Shown piece by piece: positions 7,868-18,700 of a DNA stretch of 64,000 bases (positions are counted from its first letter, which is position 1; every line of letters starts with the position of its first letter). Made by a program: the position numbers and the translations under genes. The DNA comes from an uncultured Victivallis sp. (GTDB lineage Bacteria; Verrucomicrobiota; Lentisphaeria; Victivallales; Victivallaceae). The DNA lies in assembly GCA_944389895.1 (NCBI GenBank), contig CALXOA010000052.1, forward strand, positions 1 through 64,000, in the 5' to 3' direction. The notes beneath the pieces are model-generated. The model saw only the letters and a list, made by a program, of their open reading frames with translations, was not told the DNA's origin and made no database searches.

Positions 7868-9313
7868 TTACTTCGCACAGACCAGATAGTAGCGGGCGAT
7901 GATGTAGATCGAGGCCAGCACCATGCTGCCGACCGTCACCGGCACGCCGTAACCGAGGAACTGGGTAAACGAAACCTTGTTACCGTTCTTTTCCGCAATG
8001 CCGACCGTCACCAGATTCGCGGCCGCACCGACCAGAGAAGCATTACCGCCGAGGCAGACCGCCAGAGCCAACCCCCACCAGAGCAGATGCTGGCACTCAA
8101 TGGCGCGGAACGAAGGCGTGTTACTGATGAATGCGGCAATCACGGAAACCATTGCCGCAGTGAAGGAGACGTTGTTCATTACCGCTGCCGCCAGAGCGCT
8201 TCCCCACATGATGACCATCACCACCACCGGAACCGGCCAGTTGCCCATCAGTTCCAGAACGCTGCCGATCTTCGCCATCAGTCCGCACTGCTCGGCACCG
8301 CAGACGAGGATGAAAAGGGCCATGAAGAAGAAAAGGGTGCTCCATTCGATCTTCTCAAGCGCATGATCGATGTTGACCTTGCAGATGGCCAGCGCCAGTG
8401 CCGCGCCGCTCATCGCAACCACGCACGGCTGAATCCCGGCCGCGCCATGAACCAGAAAACCCACGATCGTCAGAAGCATCACAATTCCACCGCGCCGGAG
8501 ATTGCTGTGATCGGTGATCGCGGCATTCTCATCAAGTTCCATGATCAACGCGCGCTTTTCAACCGTCACGTGCATCCGACGGGAATAGTAAGCCCAGAGG
8601 CAGATGCAGTAAACGACCATCACCAGGAGGATGAACGGCGCCAGATTGATCAGAAACGCCATGAAATTGAGATTGGCCACCGAACCGATGATCAGGTTCG
8701 GCGGATCACCGATCAGCGTCGCGGTTCCCCCGATGTTCGAAGCCATCGTCTCAGCCATCAGGAAAGGTACCGGAGGCACGCCGAGCTGATTTGCCACCAG
8801 CAATGTAACCGGAGCCACCAGCAGAATCGTGGTCACATTGTCCAGGAAAGCCGACAGAAACGCCGTTGCGAACACCAGCAGGATCATCGTACGGATCGGC
8901 GACCCCTTGGCGATCTTCGCACAACGGATCGCGACGTACTGGAAAAGTCCGGTTCCGGAAAGCAGATTCACCAGCAGCATCATGCCCGCCAGCGTAAACA
9001 CCACGTCAAAGTTGGAGTAACGGGCGAAGGTGTCAAGCTTGTCATACTTCCCGGCTTTGATCGCGTCGTCGGACAGTGCAAGATTGGCCGCAGTCTGCTG
9101 TGCAGCTGAGTGCAGAGCGGAACTGTTTTCAACGACTTCGATTCCGATTTGCGTCGCTTCGTGATCTTCTCCGCCATGGTTCGGACCGGGCAGAATAATC
9201 AGCATCATCAGGGCGGCGCCGAGCAGCGCGGCGACCGTTTTATGAACTTTTTCGGACGCAATCAGAATGTAGGTGCCGAAAAAGACAATTGTTCCAATCC
9301 AGAAGGTAACCAT
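7868..9313 (-). CDS. nhaD: NhaD-type Na+/H+ antiporter (ion transporter superfamily)
   Basis: The 481-residue inner-membrane protein has about twelve hydrophobic segments. Paired motifs typical of NhaD and relatives occur in inverted-repeat halves: SAFLDNVTTILLVAPVT with NIGGTATLIGDPPNLI in the first half, and AAVMNNVSFTAAMV with GGNASLVGAAANLV in the second. NhaD exports Na+ (or Li+) in exchange for protons. An acidic, His-containing loop (HGGEDHE) near residue 46 is unusual and faces out of the membrane. The ATG starts 2 nt after the EIIA/CBS stop, so the two are tightly coupled. A dicarboxylate or arsenite carrier of the same superfamily is less likely because of the DNVTT / GDPPN pair. 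Confidence 0.85.
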   Translation of the reverse strand: MVTFWIGTIVFFGTYILIASEKVHKTVAALLGAALMMLIILPGPNHGGEDHEATQIGIEVVENSSALHSAAQQTAANLALSDDAIKAGKYDKLDTFARYSNFDVVFTLAGMMLLVNLLSGTGLFQYVAIRCAKIAKGSPIRTMILLVFATAFLSAFLDNVTTILLVAPVTLLVANQLGVPPVPFLMAETMASNIGGTATLIGDPPNLIIGSVANLNFMAFLINLAPFILLVMVVYCICLWAYYSRRMHVTVEKRALIMELDENAAITDHSNLRRGGIVMLLTIVGFLVHGAAGIQPCVVAMSGAALALAICKVNIDHALEKIEWSTLFFFMALFILVCGAEQCGLMAKIGSVLELMGNWPVPVVVMVIMWGSALAAAVMNNVSFTAAMVSVIAAFISNTPSFRAIECQHLLWWGLALAVCLGGNASLVGAAANLVTVGIAEKNGNKVSFTQFLGYGVPVTVGSMVLASIYIIARYYLVCAK

Positions 9314-9315
9314 TT

Positions 9316-10224
9316 TTAACCGCGCAGCACTTTCTTTACAAGATGTTTGACCATGATTTCACCGATGTAGCGCCGTTCGGCATCGACCACGAAACAGGCG
9401 TTGACACCACGCTTGGCCATTTTGACCGTAAACTGAATCAGCGGAGTTTCAGGATGAACAACCAGTTCGGGTTCCCGCATGAAGTCGCGGACGAATTTGT
9501 TCCCTTCATCGCTGAAGATACGGTTGAACGGCTCGAAACTGTTCAGAAAATCGAGGTTGTCCATCCGGAACATGTATTCCGGCGTAAACTGCTTGAGGAT
9601 GTTCAAACTGCTCAACTCGCCGACCAGTTTTCCCTGCCCGTCAACCACCGGAAGAATCGAGCGGTCGCAGCGGCAGAAAAGATCGATTGCGGCGGCAAGC
9701 GTATCATCCTCCTTCAGCGGAACCGCGTCGGTGATCATCAGATCTTCGGCGGTCAGGTTGTTGCGCACTTTGACATCCGCGTGATTCAGGATACTCAGAA
9801 ACTCGGCGGGACTGGCCGAAGAACAGAGCGTCTGTTTATTCTGGCCGATTCCGAGAAAACGGGCAAAGGCGGCCAGCGACTTCAGGTAGAGATCACTGGT
9901 CTCCGGCGAGATCAGCGACATGAAAACCAGTCGGCACTGTTCCGGATCGATGGTCTGGAGTTGAACCGGCTTGGGCAGAATGCCGACAATGAAGTAAAGA
10001 TCATTGAACTCAGGCCGCCGCAGGTGCGGCAGCGCGACGCCTTCATAAGGCATCTGAAGCGCGTCTTCGCGCTCGATAATCGCCGAGACAATCTGGTCGA
10101 CGTCGAGCGGCAGCCCGAGCGTTTCCTGCGCACGGCGGAGCATATCGGTGTAGATGCCGGAACGGCTGACGCCCTTCACTCCGGTGAACACGAGCTCTTC
10201 ATTCAGAATGGAAACCAGTTTCAT
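9316..10224 (-). CDS. PTS EIIA-like domain fused to a CBS pair
   Basis: This 302-residue soluble protein joins two signalling domains. The N-terminal 150 residues form a PTS IIA type-2 (nitrogen/fructose) domain with the phosphorylatable histidine in GVALPHLR. The C-terminal part, from about residue 170, holds two CBS repeats (AEDLMITDAVPLKEDD and FVRDFMREPELVVHPETP), which usually bind adenine nucleotides. The ATG at 10224 has GGGAG 7 nt upstream. Directly upstream of nhaD with a 2 nt gap, it is a likely regulator of the antiporter, sensing PTS phosphorylation and energy charge. That role is inference; no EIIB, EIIC, HPr or EI gene is in the window. Confidence 0.85.
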   Translation of the reverse strand: MKLVSILNEELVFTGVKGVSRSGIYTDMLRRAQETLGLPLDVDQIVSAIIEREDALQMPYEGVALPHLRRPEFNDLYFIVGILPKPVQLQTIDPEQCRLVFMSLISPETSDLYLKSLAAFARFLGIGQNKQTLCSSASPAEFLSILNHADVKVRNNLTAEDLMITDAVPLKEDDTLAAAIDLFCRCDRSILPVVDGQGKLVGELSSLNILKQFTPEYMFRMDNLDFLNSFEPFNRIFSDEGNKFVRDFMREPELVVHPETPLIQFTVKMAKRGVNACFVVDAERRYIGEIMVKHLVKKVLRG

Positions 10225-10288
10225 GATCAGCTCCCTGGTAATGGATTGAAGTTCCGGCGGCGGGGTCACCACCGGAACCTGAAAAAAC

Positions 10289-11539
10289 TTACATCCGATC
10301 GACAACGGCCCTGGCAAAGCCGGAGCAGCTCACCTCGGTGGCGTTCTCCATCATCCGCGCGAAGTCGTAGGTGACGACCCGGTCGCCGATGGCGCGTTCG
10401 ATACCGCGATTGATCAGATCGGCCGCCTCGGTCCAGCCGAGATGGCGCAACAGCATCTCGCCGGAGAGGGCGAGCGAACTCGGATTGACCTTGTCCTGAC
10501 CGGCATACTTGGGCGCGGTACCGTGGGTCGCCTCAAACAGAGCGTGCCCGGTGGTATAGTTGATGTTGGCGCCCGGAGCAATGCCGATTCCACCGACACA
10601 GGCGGCCAGAGCGTCCGAGACATAATCGCCGTTGAGATTCATCGTCGCAATCACGTCATACTCCTCCGGCCGGGTCAGGATCTGCTGCAGGAACGCATCA
10701 CAGATGCAGTCCTTGACCAGAATCCGGCCTTCCGGAACCTGCCCGTTGCAGTCGGCGGCCACCACGGCGACGTCGGCGTACTCCCGGCGGACGAGATCGT
10801 AGCCCCAGTTCTTGAACCCGCCCTCGGTGAACTTCATGATGTTCCCCTTGTGGACCAGCGTGACGCTGCGCCGTTTGTTGCGCACCGCATAATCGATGGC
10901 GGCGCGGATCAACCGCTCGCTGCCCTCGATGGAGATCGGCTTGACACCGATGCTGGAACTCTCCGGGAAACGGATCTTCCGGACATTCATCTCCTTCTGC
11001 AGGAAATCGATCACCTTCCTGACCTCGGGAGTGCCGGCATTCCATTCGATTCCGGCGTAGATGTCCTCGGTATTTTCCCGGAAAACAACCATGTCGGTCT
11101 TTTCAGGTGACTTGACCGGGGAAGGCACCCCGTTGAAATAACGCACCGGCCGCAGACAGACATAGAGGTCGAGTTGCTGGCGTAACGCGACGTTCAACGA
11201 CCGGATACCGCCGCCGATCGGCGTGGTCAGCGGGCCCTTGATCGCAATCAGATATTCGCGGATCGCGTCGACGGTCTCGTCGGGCAGCCAGATCGGTTCA
11301 CCGTAGACAGCATTGGCCTTTTCTCCGGCGTAAAGTTCCATCCACGCAACGGAACGTTTGCCGCCGTAGGCTTTTTCGACCGCCCGATTCCAGATCATCA
11401 TCGATGCACGGGTGATGTCCGGCCCGATGCCGTCTCCTTCAATGAAACCGATGATCGGATGATCGGGCACCTGGAGCCGACCGTGCTCATCGGCAGTGAC
11501 GGGTTCCCCGGCGGGAATTTGAATCTTCTTGTATGCCAT
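10289..11539 (-). CDS. icd: NADP-dependent isocitrate dehydrogenase
   Basis: The 416-residue protein catalyses oxidative decarboxylation of isocitrate to 2-oxoglutarate in the TCA cycle. It has the length of the bacterial Icd type and key motifs in order: [16 protein letters not shown], the substrate loop [13 protein letters not shown] (the serine phosphorylated in E. coli lies here), [26 protein letters not shown] and the cofactor region [14 protein letters not shown]. The ATG at 11539 has AGGA upstream; an in-frame TTG at 11548 is an alternative. A strong promoter lies at 11612-11640. The downstream EIIA/CBS gene starts 64 nt after the stop, so read-through into nhaD is plausible. Confidence 0.95.
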   Translation of the reverse strand: MAYKKIQIPAGEPVTADEHGRLQVPDHPIIGFIEGDGIGPDITRASMMIWNRAVEKAYGGKRSVAWMELYAGEKANAVYGEPIWLPDETVDAIREYLIAIKGPLTTPIGGGIRSLNVALRQQLDLYVCLRPVRYFNGVPSPVKSPEKTDMVVFRENTEDIYAGIEWNAGTPEVRKVIDFLQKEMNVRKIRFPESSSIGVKPISIEGSERLIRAAIDYAVRNKRRSVTLVHKGNIMKFTEGGFKNWGYDLVRREYADVAVVAADCNGQVPEGRILVKDCICDAFLQQILTRPEEYDVIATMNLNGDYVSDALAACVGGIGIAPGANINYTTGHALFEATHGTAPKYAGQDKVNPSSLALSGEMLLRHLGWTEAADLINRGIERAIGDRVVTYDFARMMENATEVSCSGFARAVVDRM

Positions 11540-11602
11540 AATTCGCAAATTCCTGGTGTTTGAGGGCCGGAGGGGAAGACGCCGCCGGCTGTTTTCTACA
11601 CA

Positions 11603-11640
11603 AACGGTATTTTAATATACCGCAAAAAACAACCGTTTAC
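11603..11640 (-). promoter_or_regulatory. Promoter of icd overlapped by an inverted repeat
   Basis: On the minus strand TTGTAA (11640-11635), a 17 bp spacer and TATATT (11617-11612) form a strong promoter. The -10 lies inside an 18 bp inverted repeat with arms CGGTAT (11603-11608) and ATACCG (11615-11620). This could be an operator or a hairpin at the very 5' end of the message. Confidence 0.65.
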
Positions 11641-11681
11641 AAGCTGTCCGGAGGATCGGGAACGGAATAATTCGAAAATCC

Positions 11682-13378
<1,697 letters not shown>

Positions 13379-13382
<4 letters not shown>

Positions 13383-14446
13383 CGGGACATCTCCGTATTT
13401 TCGTAATTGCGCAGGGCCTCGAGATACTCCCGGAGCCGGCTCTGTTCCGCCTCCAGCCGGTCGAGCTCCCGGCGCAGTTCGCCCGCTTCAGCGGAAACGG
13501 GAACAGGCGTCGGCGGCGGGATCGCCCGGAACCAGGATACACCGCGGCAGACAAGGGTCAGCAGCAGTAATGCTCCGAATGCGGCGCAGAGCCAGTCGAT
13601 CCAGCTGAAACTGCGCAAGGATCCGGCGAGAAAGCCGCCGCGACCGCGGTGCGGTACCGCCTGTTCATCGAGCCGCCGCAGTTCGGGGGGAGGCGTCGGA
13701 ACGATCTCCCCGCGAATCAGATTCACCGAAGCCAGCAGCTCTTCGGCGCTGCGGAAACGCTTCGAACGGATCGGCGACAGAAGCCGCGCGATCACTTCGG
13801 CCAGCGAAACGGGAATCGACGTATCGAACTTCCGCGGATCCCCTTCATTCTCCGGCGGTTTTCGGCCGATCAGGAGCTCGAACAGAACCACGCCGACCCC
13901 GCGGAGATCATCATCGAGCGAAGTTCCGCTGATGCTCAGGACGGAAGACTCCCGAAAATCCAGTTTCAACAGCCGGTAGTCCGGAGTGAATACAAAGCTG
14001 GAAGCACTGATGTCACCATGATGGAGTCGTGCAGCCTCCCATGCGCAGAGAGCTTCGGCGGCGGTGTGGAGCACCGTCATCGCGTCGGAGGGAGAAAAAC
14101 GGCCGAAAAGGCGGAAATCGCCGAGGGTTTCCGGCGCGCACTCTTCCAGCACGGCATAGGCGAAGTTGCGGGTGTCGTCGAATCCGGCTTCGAACACCCG
14201 CCGGATCGACCTGGCCTGGGCGGCGGCAAGCGCCTGTTCCCCGTGCAGAAATTCCTCTTCGGCCCCTTTCCGCAGCAGCACCTTCAGAAGTCGTTCGGTG
14301 TCGAGGCTGCAGTGATGAACCCGATAGAGGCGGAAATCCCCGCAGACGACCCCGTCGTCGGAGAGTTCATACTGCTCAATGAAATCGCCCTTCCGGAGAA
14401 CTCCGGCAGTCGTCGGAACACGTTCTTCCGCTGCTTGCAGAGACAT
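13379..14446 (-). CDS. Membrane pseudokinase with C-terminal coiled coil
   Basis: The 355-residue protein has a kinase-like fold but lacks several catalytic residues. There is no Gly-rich loop, the catalytic loop reads HGDISASSF (143-151) with the usual Lys and Asn replaced, and the DFG triad is DFR (163-165). A Lys resembling the ATP-binding one (LLKVLL, near 55) remains. A single membrane helix near 285-305 is followed by a Pro stretch and a heptad-rich segment (about 320-348), likely a dimerising coiled coil. It is immediately upstream of an intact kinase with a 4 nt overlap. Residual activity cannot be excluded; a scaffold or allosteric role is inferred. Confidence 0.78.
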
Positions 14447-14510
14447 CGGGCCCCATTCCCTTTCGATTTACCCGGGATCCTCGAAAACCGCGCTTTGCTC
14501 TTACGATTTT

Positions 14511-14539
14511 AATTTAGCCGCAGCCTCTCTCTTTTACAA
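14511..14539 (-). promoter_or_regulatory. Promoter for the pseudokinase-kinase operon
   Basis: On the minus strand TTGTAA (14539-14534), a 17 bp spacer and TAAATT (14516-14511). Transcription would start near 14504, about 58 nt before the ATG at 14446. Confidence 0.65.
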
Positions 14540-14720
14540 ACGTGAAACGGGGGATTTTTCGGCTTCTGCGCCCTTTTGCCTCCGTCGTCGACAAAGGCAC
14601 ACGGAATCAAGGCCCGTGCGCGGCAGTTATTCCCGTACGACCTTCCATCCGGATGATGCTTCACAAATTCACCGGAATCCGGGATCTTTCAAAAAAACCG
14701 TAAAAAAAGCAGTTCCACTC

Positions 14721-14780
14721 TTGACTTTTCCGGTGTTTTACATCATAATAAAACTGTAAACTGTTTTTTGTTTTTACATC
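14721..14780 (+). promoter_or_regulatory. Promoter and putative operators of the first carbohydrate module
   Basis: TTGACT (14721-14726), a 17 bp spacer and CATAAT (14744-14749) form a good promoter. The word TTTTACATC occurs at 14736-14744 and again at 14772-14780, with an inverted TGTAAA at 14755-14760 between them. The two direct copies are 36 bp apart and bracket the likely start site, as expected for binding sites of the adjacent regulator. Confidence 0.6.
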
Positions 14781-14799
14781 TATCACAGGATTTTCTGAA

Positions 14800-15843
14800 A
14801 TGGCAGGAATGCGAACGCAACTGGCGAAACAGGCGTTGGTACGATATATTCGCGAGGGAAATCTGAAAACCGGCGCACAACTGCCCCCGCAGGAAGAGTT
14901 GCGGCAGCGGCTCGGATTCGGTACGGCGACGATCGCCGCAGCGCTTCATGAGTTGCGCAATGACCGGGTGATCGAGGTGCGCGACAAGATCGGTGCATTC
15001 GTGCTGAATCCGGAAGCCGACGGGCATGCCGGCCGGATCATCGGCCTTGCGGTAAATGCGCTTGAGGTCAGTGCCTTCCGCAGCTGTCTGTCGAGCCTGC
15101 TGCAGATCCGGTTGGCGGAACGCGGTTGGCGGGTGCTCCCGTTTTTCTGCATGGCTCCGCAACTGGACGGTCGACTCGAATACACCGCCTTCGCAGGACT
15201 GCACCGCACGGTGGAACAGGGAGGAATCGAGGCTCTGATCACCCTCGGTGACCTCTCTGCGGAATCGCTCGATTATTTCGAAGCGAAAAAGTTGCCGGTG
15301 ATTTTCGTCGGCTGCCTGGAAACCCGATCGGTCCGGGTGGTGGTCGACATGCCGGCTTACCTCGAAGCAGCCCTCGACAAGCTGAAGGGGGCGGGGATTC
15401 ACCGTCCCGCGATTTTGATTCCGGAAGCGCTCCGGGAGCAACTGACGCCGCGTTTCGAAAACGCCCTGCGCCATTTCCCCGGGGCCGGCAAGGCGGAAGA
15501 GCTGATTCTGACCGGAAATTTTGTTCCGGAGGGAGCGCAGGCGGCGCGGCGGCTGCTTGCATTGCCGGAGGCGCAACGCCCGGATGGAGTGGTGACCTTC
15601 GACGATACTCTTGCGAGCAGTTTCGTCGCGGAACTCTTCCGGAGCAGGGATTCCGGTTACCACCCCAGGATGGCGATTCTGCGCAACCTGCAGAACCCGA
15701 TGGATTTTGCCACCGATAACCCCTTCTGTTTCGCCGTCGATCTGAATGTGCTTGCCGGATTGACCGCGGAACTGCTGGGAGATCTGTTCAACGGAAGCAA
15801 CGCGCAGGCAAGGCATCATGTCCCGCAATACATTCAACCGTAG
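14800..15843 (+). CDS. GntR-type winged helix fused to a periplasmic-binding-like sensor (transcription regulator)
   Basis: The 347-residue protein has a GntR-like winged helix in residues 5-70 (LAKQALVRYIREG, QLPPQEELRQRLGFGTATI). A LacI/GalR-type ligand-binding region follows from about residue 80, with IIGLAVNALEVSAF and a later domain containing VTFDDTLASSFVAELF. Such chimeras bind a sugar and control the neighbouring genes. AGGA lies about 9 nt before the ATG. The gene is first in a run with a pseudopilin (13 nt gap), a secreted glycosidase-like protein and a solute-binding protein. TTTTACATC repeats at its promoter are candidate operators, implying autoregulation. Confidence 0.85.
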   Translation: MAGMRTQLAKQALVRYIREGNLKTGAQLPPQEELRQRLGFGTATIAAALHELRNDRVIEVRDKIGAFVLNPEADGHAGRIIGLAVNALEVSAFRSCLSSLLQIRLAERGWRVLPFFCMAPQLDGRLEYTAFAGLHRTVEQGGIEALITLGDLSAESLDYFEAKKLPVIFVGCLETRSVRVVVDMPAYLEAALDKLKGAGIHRPAILIPEALREQLTPRFENALRHFPGAGKAEELILTGNFVPEGAQAARRLLALPEAQRPDGVVTFDDTLASSFVAELFRSRDSGYHPRMAILRNLQNPMDFATDNPFCFAVDLNVLAGLTAELLGDLFNGSNAQARHHVPQYIQP

Positions 15844-15856
15844 AAGGAGAATCTGT

Positions 15857-16522
15857 ATGAAAAAGAAAAATTATTTCACTTTGATTGAACTTCTAGTAGT
15901 GATTGCGATCATAGCCATACTGGCCGCCATACTGCTGCCGGCACTGAATCAGGCCCGTAATCAGGCGTATGCGGCCGCCTGTCTGAGTACGGAAAAGTCC
16001 CTCGGCCAGGTGGTGGTCTTCTATGCGGACGACAATAACGGATTTCTGGTCAGCGGACAGCGCAACTGGAGATTCAACGGGGATTACTACTACTACTGGT
16101 ATCAGGATCTTTCGAGATATCTCCCCAGTCGCAAATCATTCTTCTGTCAAGTCGGCGGCGAGGAATACGCCTGTGCAACGGAAAACGACGTAATACGATA
16201 TTTCCACCCGGATCGCGGTGCCTACATCAGCTATGCCGTCGATATCAGCGTCTCCGGTGCCCCCGGCATAGCCCCGGAGTATAATGTATGGCGTAAACTC
16301 AACCAGATCAAAGCTCCGTCACGAACCATTTTCCTGATGGATGGTCATAGTGACATTCTGTTCATCGGCAGTGAGAACGAAGTGTTGAATAAACCGCAAC
16401 GGGTACCGAAAAACTTCCGGCACAATAATCAAACCAACGCATTGCTGCTTGACGGGCACTCCGCTGCGGTCAGACACGCAAGCTGGGCGGCCCTCACGGA
16501 GCAATATATTTGGTTCCTCTGA
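15857..16522 (+). CDS. Prepilin-type protein with H-x9-DG motif, first carbohydrate module
   Basis: The 221-residue protein starts MKKKNY then FTLIELLVVIAIIAILAA, a class III prepilin signal with Tyr instead of Gly before the cleavage site. The C-terminus has FRHNNQTNALLLDGHSAAV, which fits H-x9-DG. The middle is rich in Tyr and Trp (DYYYYWYQDL), a composition suited to carbohydrate contact, though that is speculative. AAGGAG lies just before the ATG. The gene lies 13 nt after the regulator and 45 nt before a secreted glycosidase-like gene, so it is almost certainly part of that operon. It belongs to a family expanded in this genome, of unproven function. Confidence 0.82.
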   Translation: MKKKNYFTLIELLVVIAIIAILAAILLPALNQARNQAYAAACLSTEKSLGQVVVFYADDNNGFLVSGQRNWRFNGDYYYYWYQDLSRYLPSRKSFFCQVGGEEYACATENDVIRYFHPDRGAYISYAVDISVSGAPGIAPEYNVWRKLNQIKAPSRTIFLMDGHSDILFIGSENEVLNKPQRVPKNFRHNNQTNALLLDGHSAAVRHASWAALTEQYIWFL

Positions 16523-16567
16523 AGTACCCTGAACAGGAACTTAAACTTCACAAAAAGGCTGATCATC

Positions 16568-18700
16568 ATGCGCCACTTTATCTTCATAGTGGTCATCGCG
16601 GCTGCTGCCGCAACTGCCGCGGATCCTCATTACCGAAGCAATTTTGCCACTGGCCGCGGAGAGTGGGTCGGTTGGAGTGCCACCGGTCCGGTCAACGTGG
16701 CGACAACTCATGACAAGACGCTGGGAAAGACCGTCTTGGAATTTACCATTGCGGATCCTGCCCCCCGCGCATGGAACGTACCGCTTCTTGACAAACTGAA
16801 ACCATTCACTGTCACCAGCCGGACGATGATCCGCTTCCAGGTGAGAGCTGAAAACAGCATCGACAATGAACTTACCTTCTTCGACGAAACCGAGGGGGCG
16901 GAATATTCCGTTTTTTTCCCGACCCGTGCCGGAGAGTATGTCACAATACAGAAATATCTCTTCAAGGCGGCCCATAAGCGCGGAGGGAAGCCGGAAACTC
17001 TCAACGACGGCCTGCTCGGTGACCGGATCAACGGATTCCGGATCGCCACCTGTGGGAAAAACATCCGGATCGCCGACATTGAAATTTTCGAGGCGGAGAA
17101 CGAGGCGGAGATGCCGGCGGATACCGCCCAGGAAGCGCTGGATGCCTATCTGACCGACTACCGGGTGCCGGACTATCCGGTACTGCGGCGCAACAGCATC
17201 TTCCCCTACGGAGCGGTCACCCGGATCGACGCAATTGTCAGTTCCTCCGGACTTTTCGAGCGGCCGATCCGCGAATCGCTACATGACGATCTCGTCGATA
17301 TGCGGCGACACTATCTGAACACCTATCTCAACTTCTGCGAAAAAACGCCGCTGGAGTTGCGGCTGGAACTTGCGGAGGAAACCGGTATCCGGCTGATCGA
17401 AACGATGTTCTGCGCCACCGATTTCTCCGTACTCCCGGCCGATGATCCGGGATGGCGGGCTTTTGAAACAGCGAAGAGATCTCCCGCTTTGCTCGCATGG
17501 TATGGTCAGGACGAGCCGCTGCCATCCGCGTACCCCGCCTATCTGGCCAACAAGAAGAAGATCATGGAACTCGATTCCCTGCATCCGCTGACCAGCGCGC
17601 TTCATCTCGGGACTGTCCGGCAGCAGCTCGGGGCAACTCTTGAAGTAATGGTTCCCGACATCTACTCCCTCGGTCCGAATACACCTGCAGATGGAAAGGC
17701 AATCACGGAACACTTCAAAATCATCCGTCTCTGCCGCAACCAGACGGCTGGGAAACGGGTCTGGTTCATGACCCAGAGTTTCAGCAATCGTCATCCGCGA
17801 GGAAACAAAGCGGAATTTTCCAAGCGCTTTCCGACCGTGGTCGAAATGCGGCTTGACCTGTACACCTCGGCGGCAGCCGGCGCAAGCGGAATCCTCTTCT
17901 TTCTGTACAACGATCATGCAACGATTCTCGACGGGACACTGCGCGGGGAGGAGTTCGACCGAACGCTGGTCGATCCATGGGGCAACGGAAATCCCGTCTA
18001 CGATGAGATCTCCGAGTTCGGTCGGCGGATCGTCCCGATCCTTCCCTCGTTCCTCGATGCCGAACCGGTGAATGAACTGCCTATTTCCGCCGCACCCGCA
18101 CTGCTGGTGGGGCAGCTCAGAAACGATTTCGGCACAATGGTCGTTTTCGTCAATCGGAGTACTTCGGCCGACTATCGGGGAGTCCCGATGCTCAAACTGC
18201 CGGAAGGGAAACGACTTTACCGACTCGAATCGCTTGAGCAGGCAACCGCCCCGAAACTCCATCTGCGCCCCGGAGAAGGAGAGCTGTACTTGGTCGCCAC
18301 CCCGGAACAATTCCGGGTGATTGCAACCGAAATCAAAGCCCGGCGGGAGGCCGTCGCTGCCGATCTTGCGGCATTGCGCCGTGCGGAACTTGACGCAGCC
18401 GGTTTTTCGGGAGAAGCCTCTTCCGAATGGCTGGCTGCCGAAAAGGAACTTGTCGGCATTCGGCAGGCATTCGGCGAACTTTACGCCTACCTGACCAAAC
18501 CCGATCTGGTATTCCGGGTTGAAATCGACCCGACGTTCAAACCATTGCTGGAAAAACTCAAACAGCTGAGTCGCAGTTATTTCACATTGAGGCGTGCACA
18601 TCGGACCGGAAAAATACCGGAGCAGACGGCGCTTTCAGAACTGCGGAACGACCTGAAAAAAACGGATGAATTATGCCGTAAAATGGTAAGAGCAAAATGA
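16568..18700 (+). CDS. Secreted glycosidase-like protein (TIM-barrel type, family unassigned)
   Basis: The 710-residue product begins MRHFIFIVVIAAAAATAAD, a clear Sec signal. Residues 20-180 look like a beta-sandwich carbohydrate-binding domain. From about 200 to 520 there is a likely TIM barrel with a catalytic-style acidic motif, LAWYGQDEPLPSAY near residue 310, like the acid/base strand of clan A glycosidases. A C-terminal region of about 150 residues is helical and charged. No named glycoside hydrolase family is certain. The stop overlaps the solute-binding protein start by 4 nt. It probably acts outside the cytoplasm on the glycan sensed by the regulator at 14800. Confidence 0.65.
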   Translation: MRHFIFIVVIAAAAATAADPHYRSNFATGRGEWVGWSATGPVNVATTHDKTLGKTVLEFTIADPAPRAWNVPLLDKLKPFTVTSRTMIRFQVRAENSIDNELTFFDETEGAEYSVFFPTRAGEYVTIQKYLFKAAHKRGGKPETLNDGLLGDRINGFRIATCGKNIRIADIEIFEAENEAEMPADTAQEALDAYLTDYRVPDYPVLRRNSIFPYGAVTRIDAIVSSSGLFERPIRESLHDDLVDMRRHYLNTYLNFCEKTPLELRLELAEETGIRLIETMFCATDFSVLPADDPGWRAFETAKRSPALLAWYGQDEPLPSAYPAYLANKKKIMELDSLHPLTSALHLGTVRQQLGATLEVMVPDIYSLGPNTPADGKAITEHFKIIRLCRNQTAGKRVWFMTQSFSNRHPRGNKAEFSKRFPTVVEMRLDLYTSAAAGASGILFFLYNDHATILDGTLRGEEFDRTLVDPWGNGNPVYDEISEFGRRIVPILPSFLDAEPVNELPISAAPALLVGQLRNDFGTMVVFVNRSTSADYRGVPMLKLPEGKRLYRLESLEQATAPKLHLRPGEGELYLVATPEQFRVIATEIKARREAVAADLAALRRAELDAAGFSGEASSEWLAAEKELVGIRQAFGELYAYLTKPDLVFRVEIDPTFKPLLEKLKQLSRSYFTLRRAHRTGKIPEQTALSELRNDLKKTDELCRKMVRAK

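Larger units (their letters stand above)
14447..14799. other. Intergenic region between divergent kinase and regulator genes
   Basis: These 353 bp hold no credible gene. They contain outward-facing promoters for the pseudokinase gene (14511-14539) and for the regulator (14721-14749), plus repeated TTTTACATC words near the latter. A/T-rich runs are common between 14685 and 14780. Confidence 0.7.

Noticed and set aside
7721-9109. 462-codon open frame on the plus strand
   Set aside because: Antisense to nhaD; protein is an Arg/His/Gln-rich shadow without domain features.
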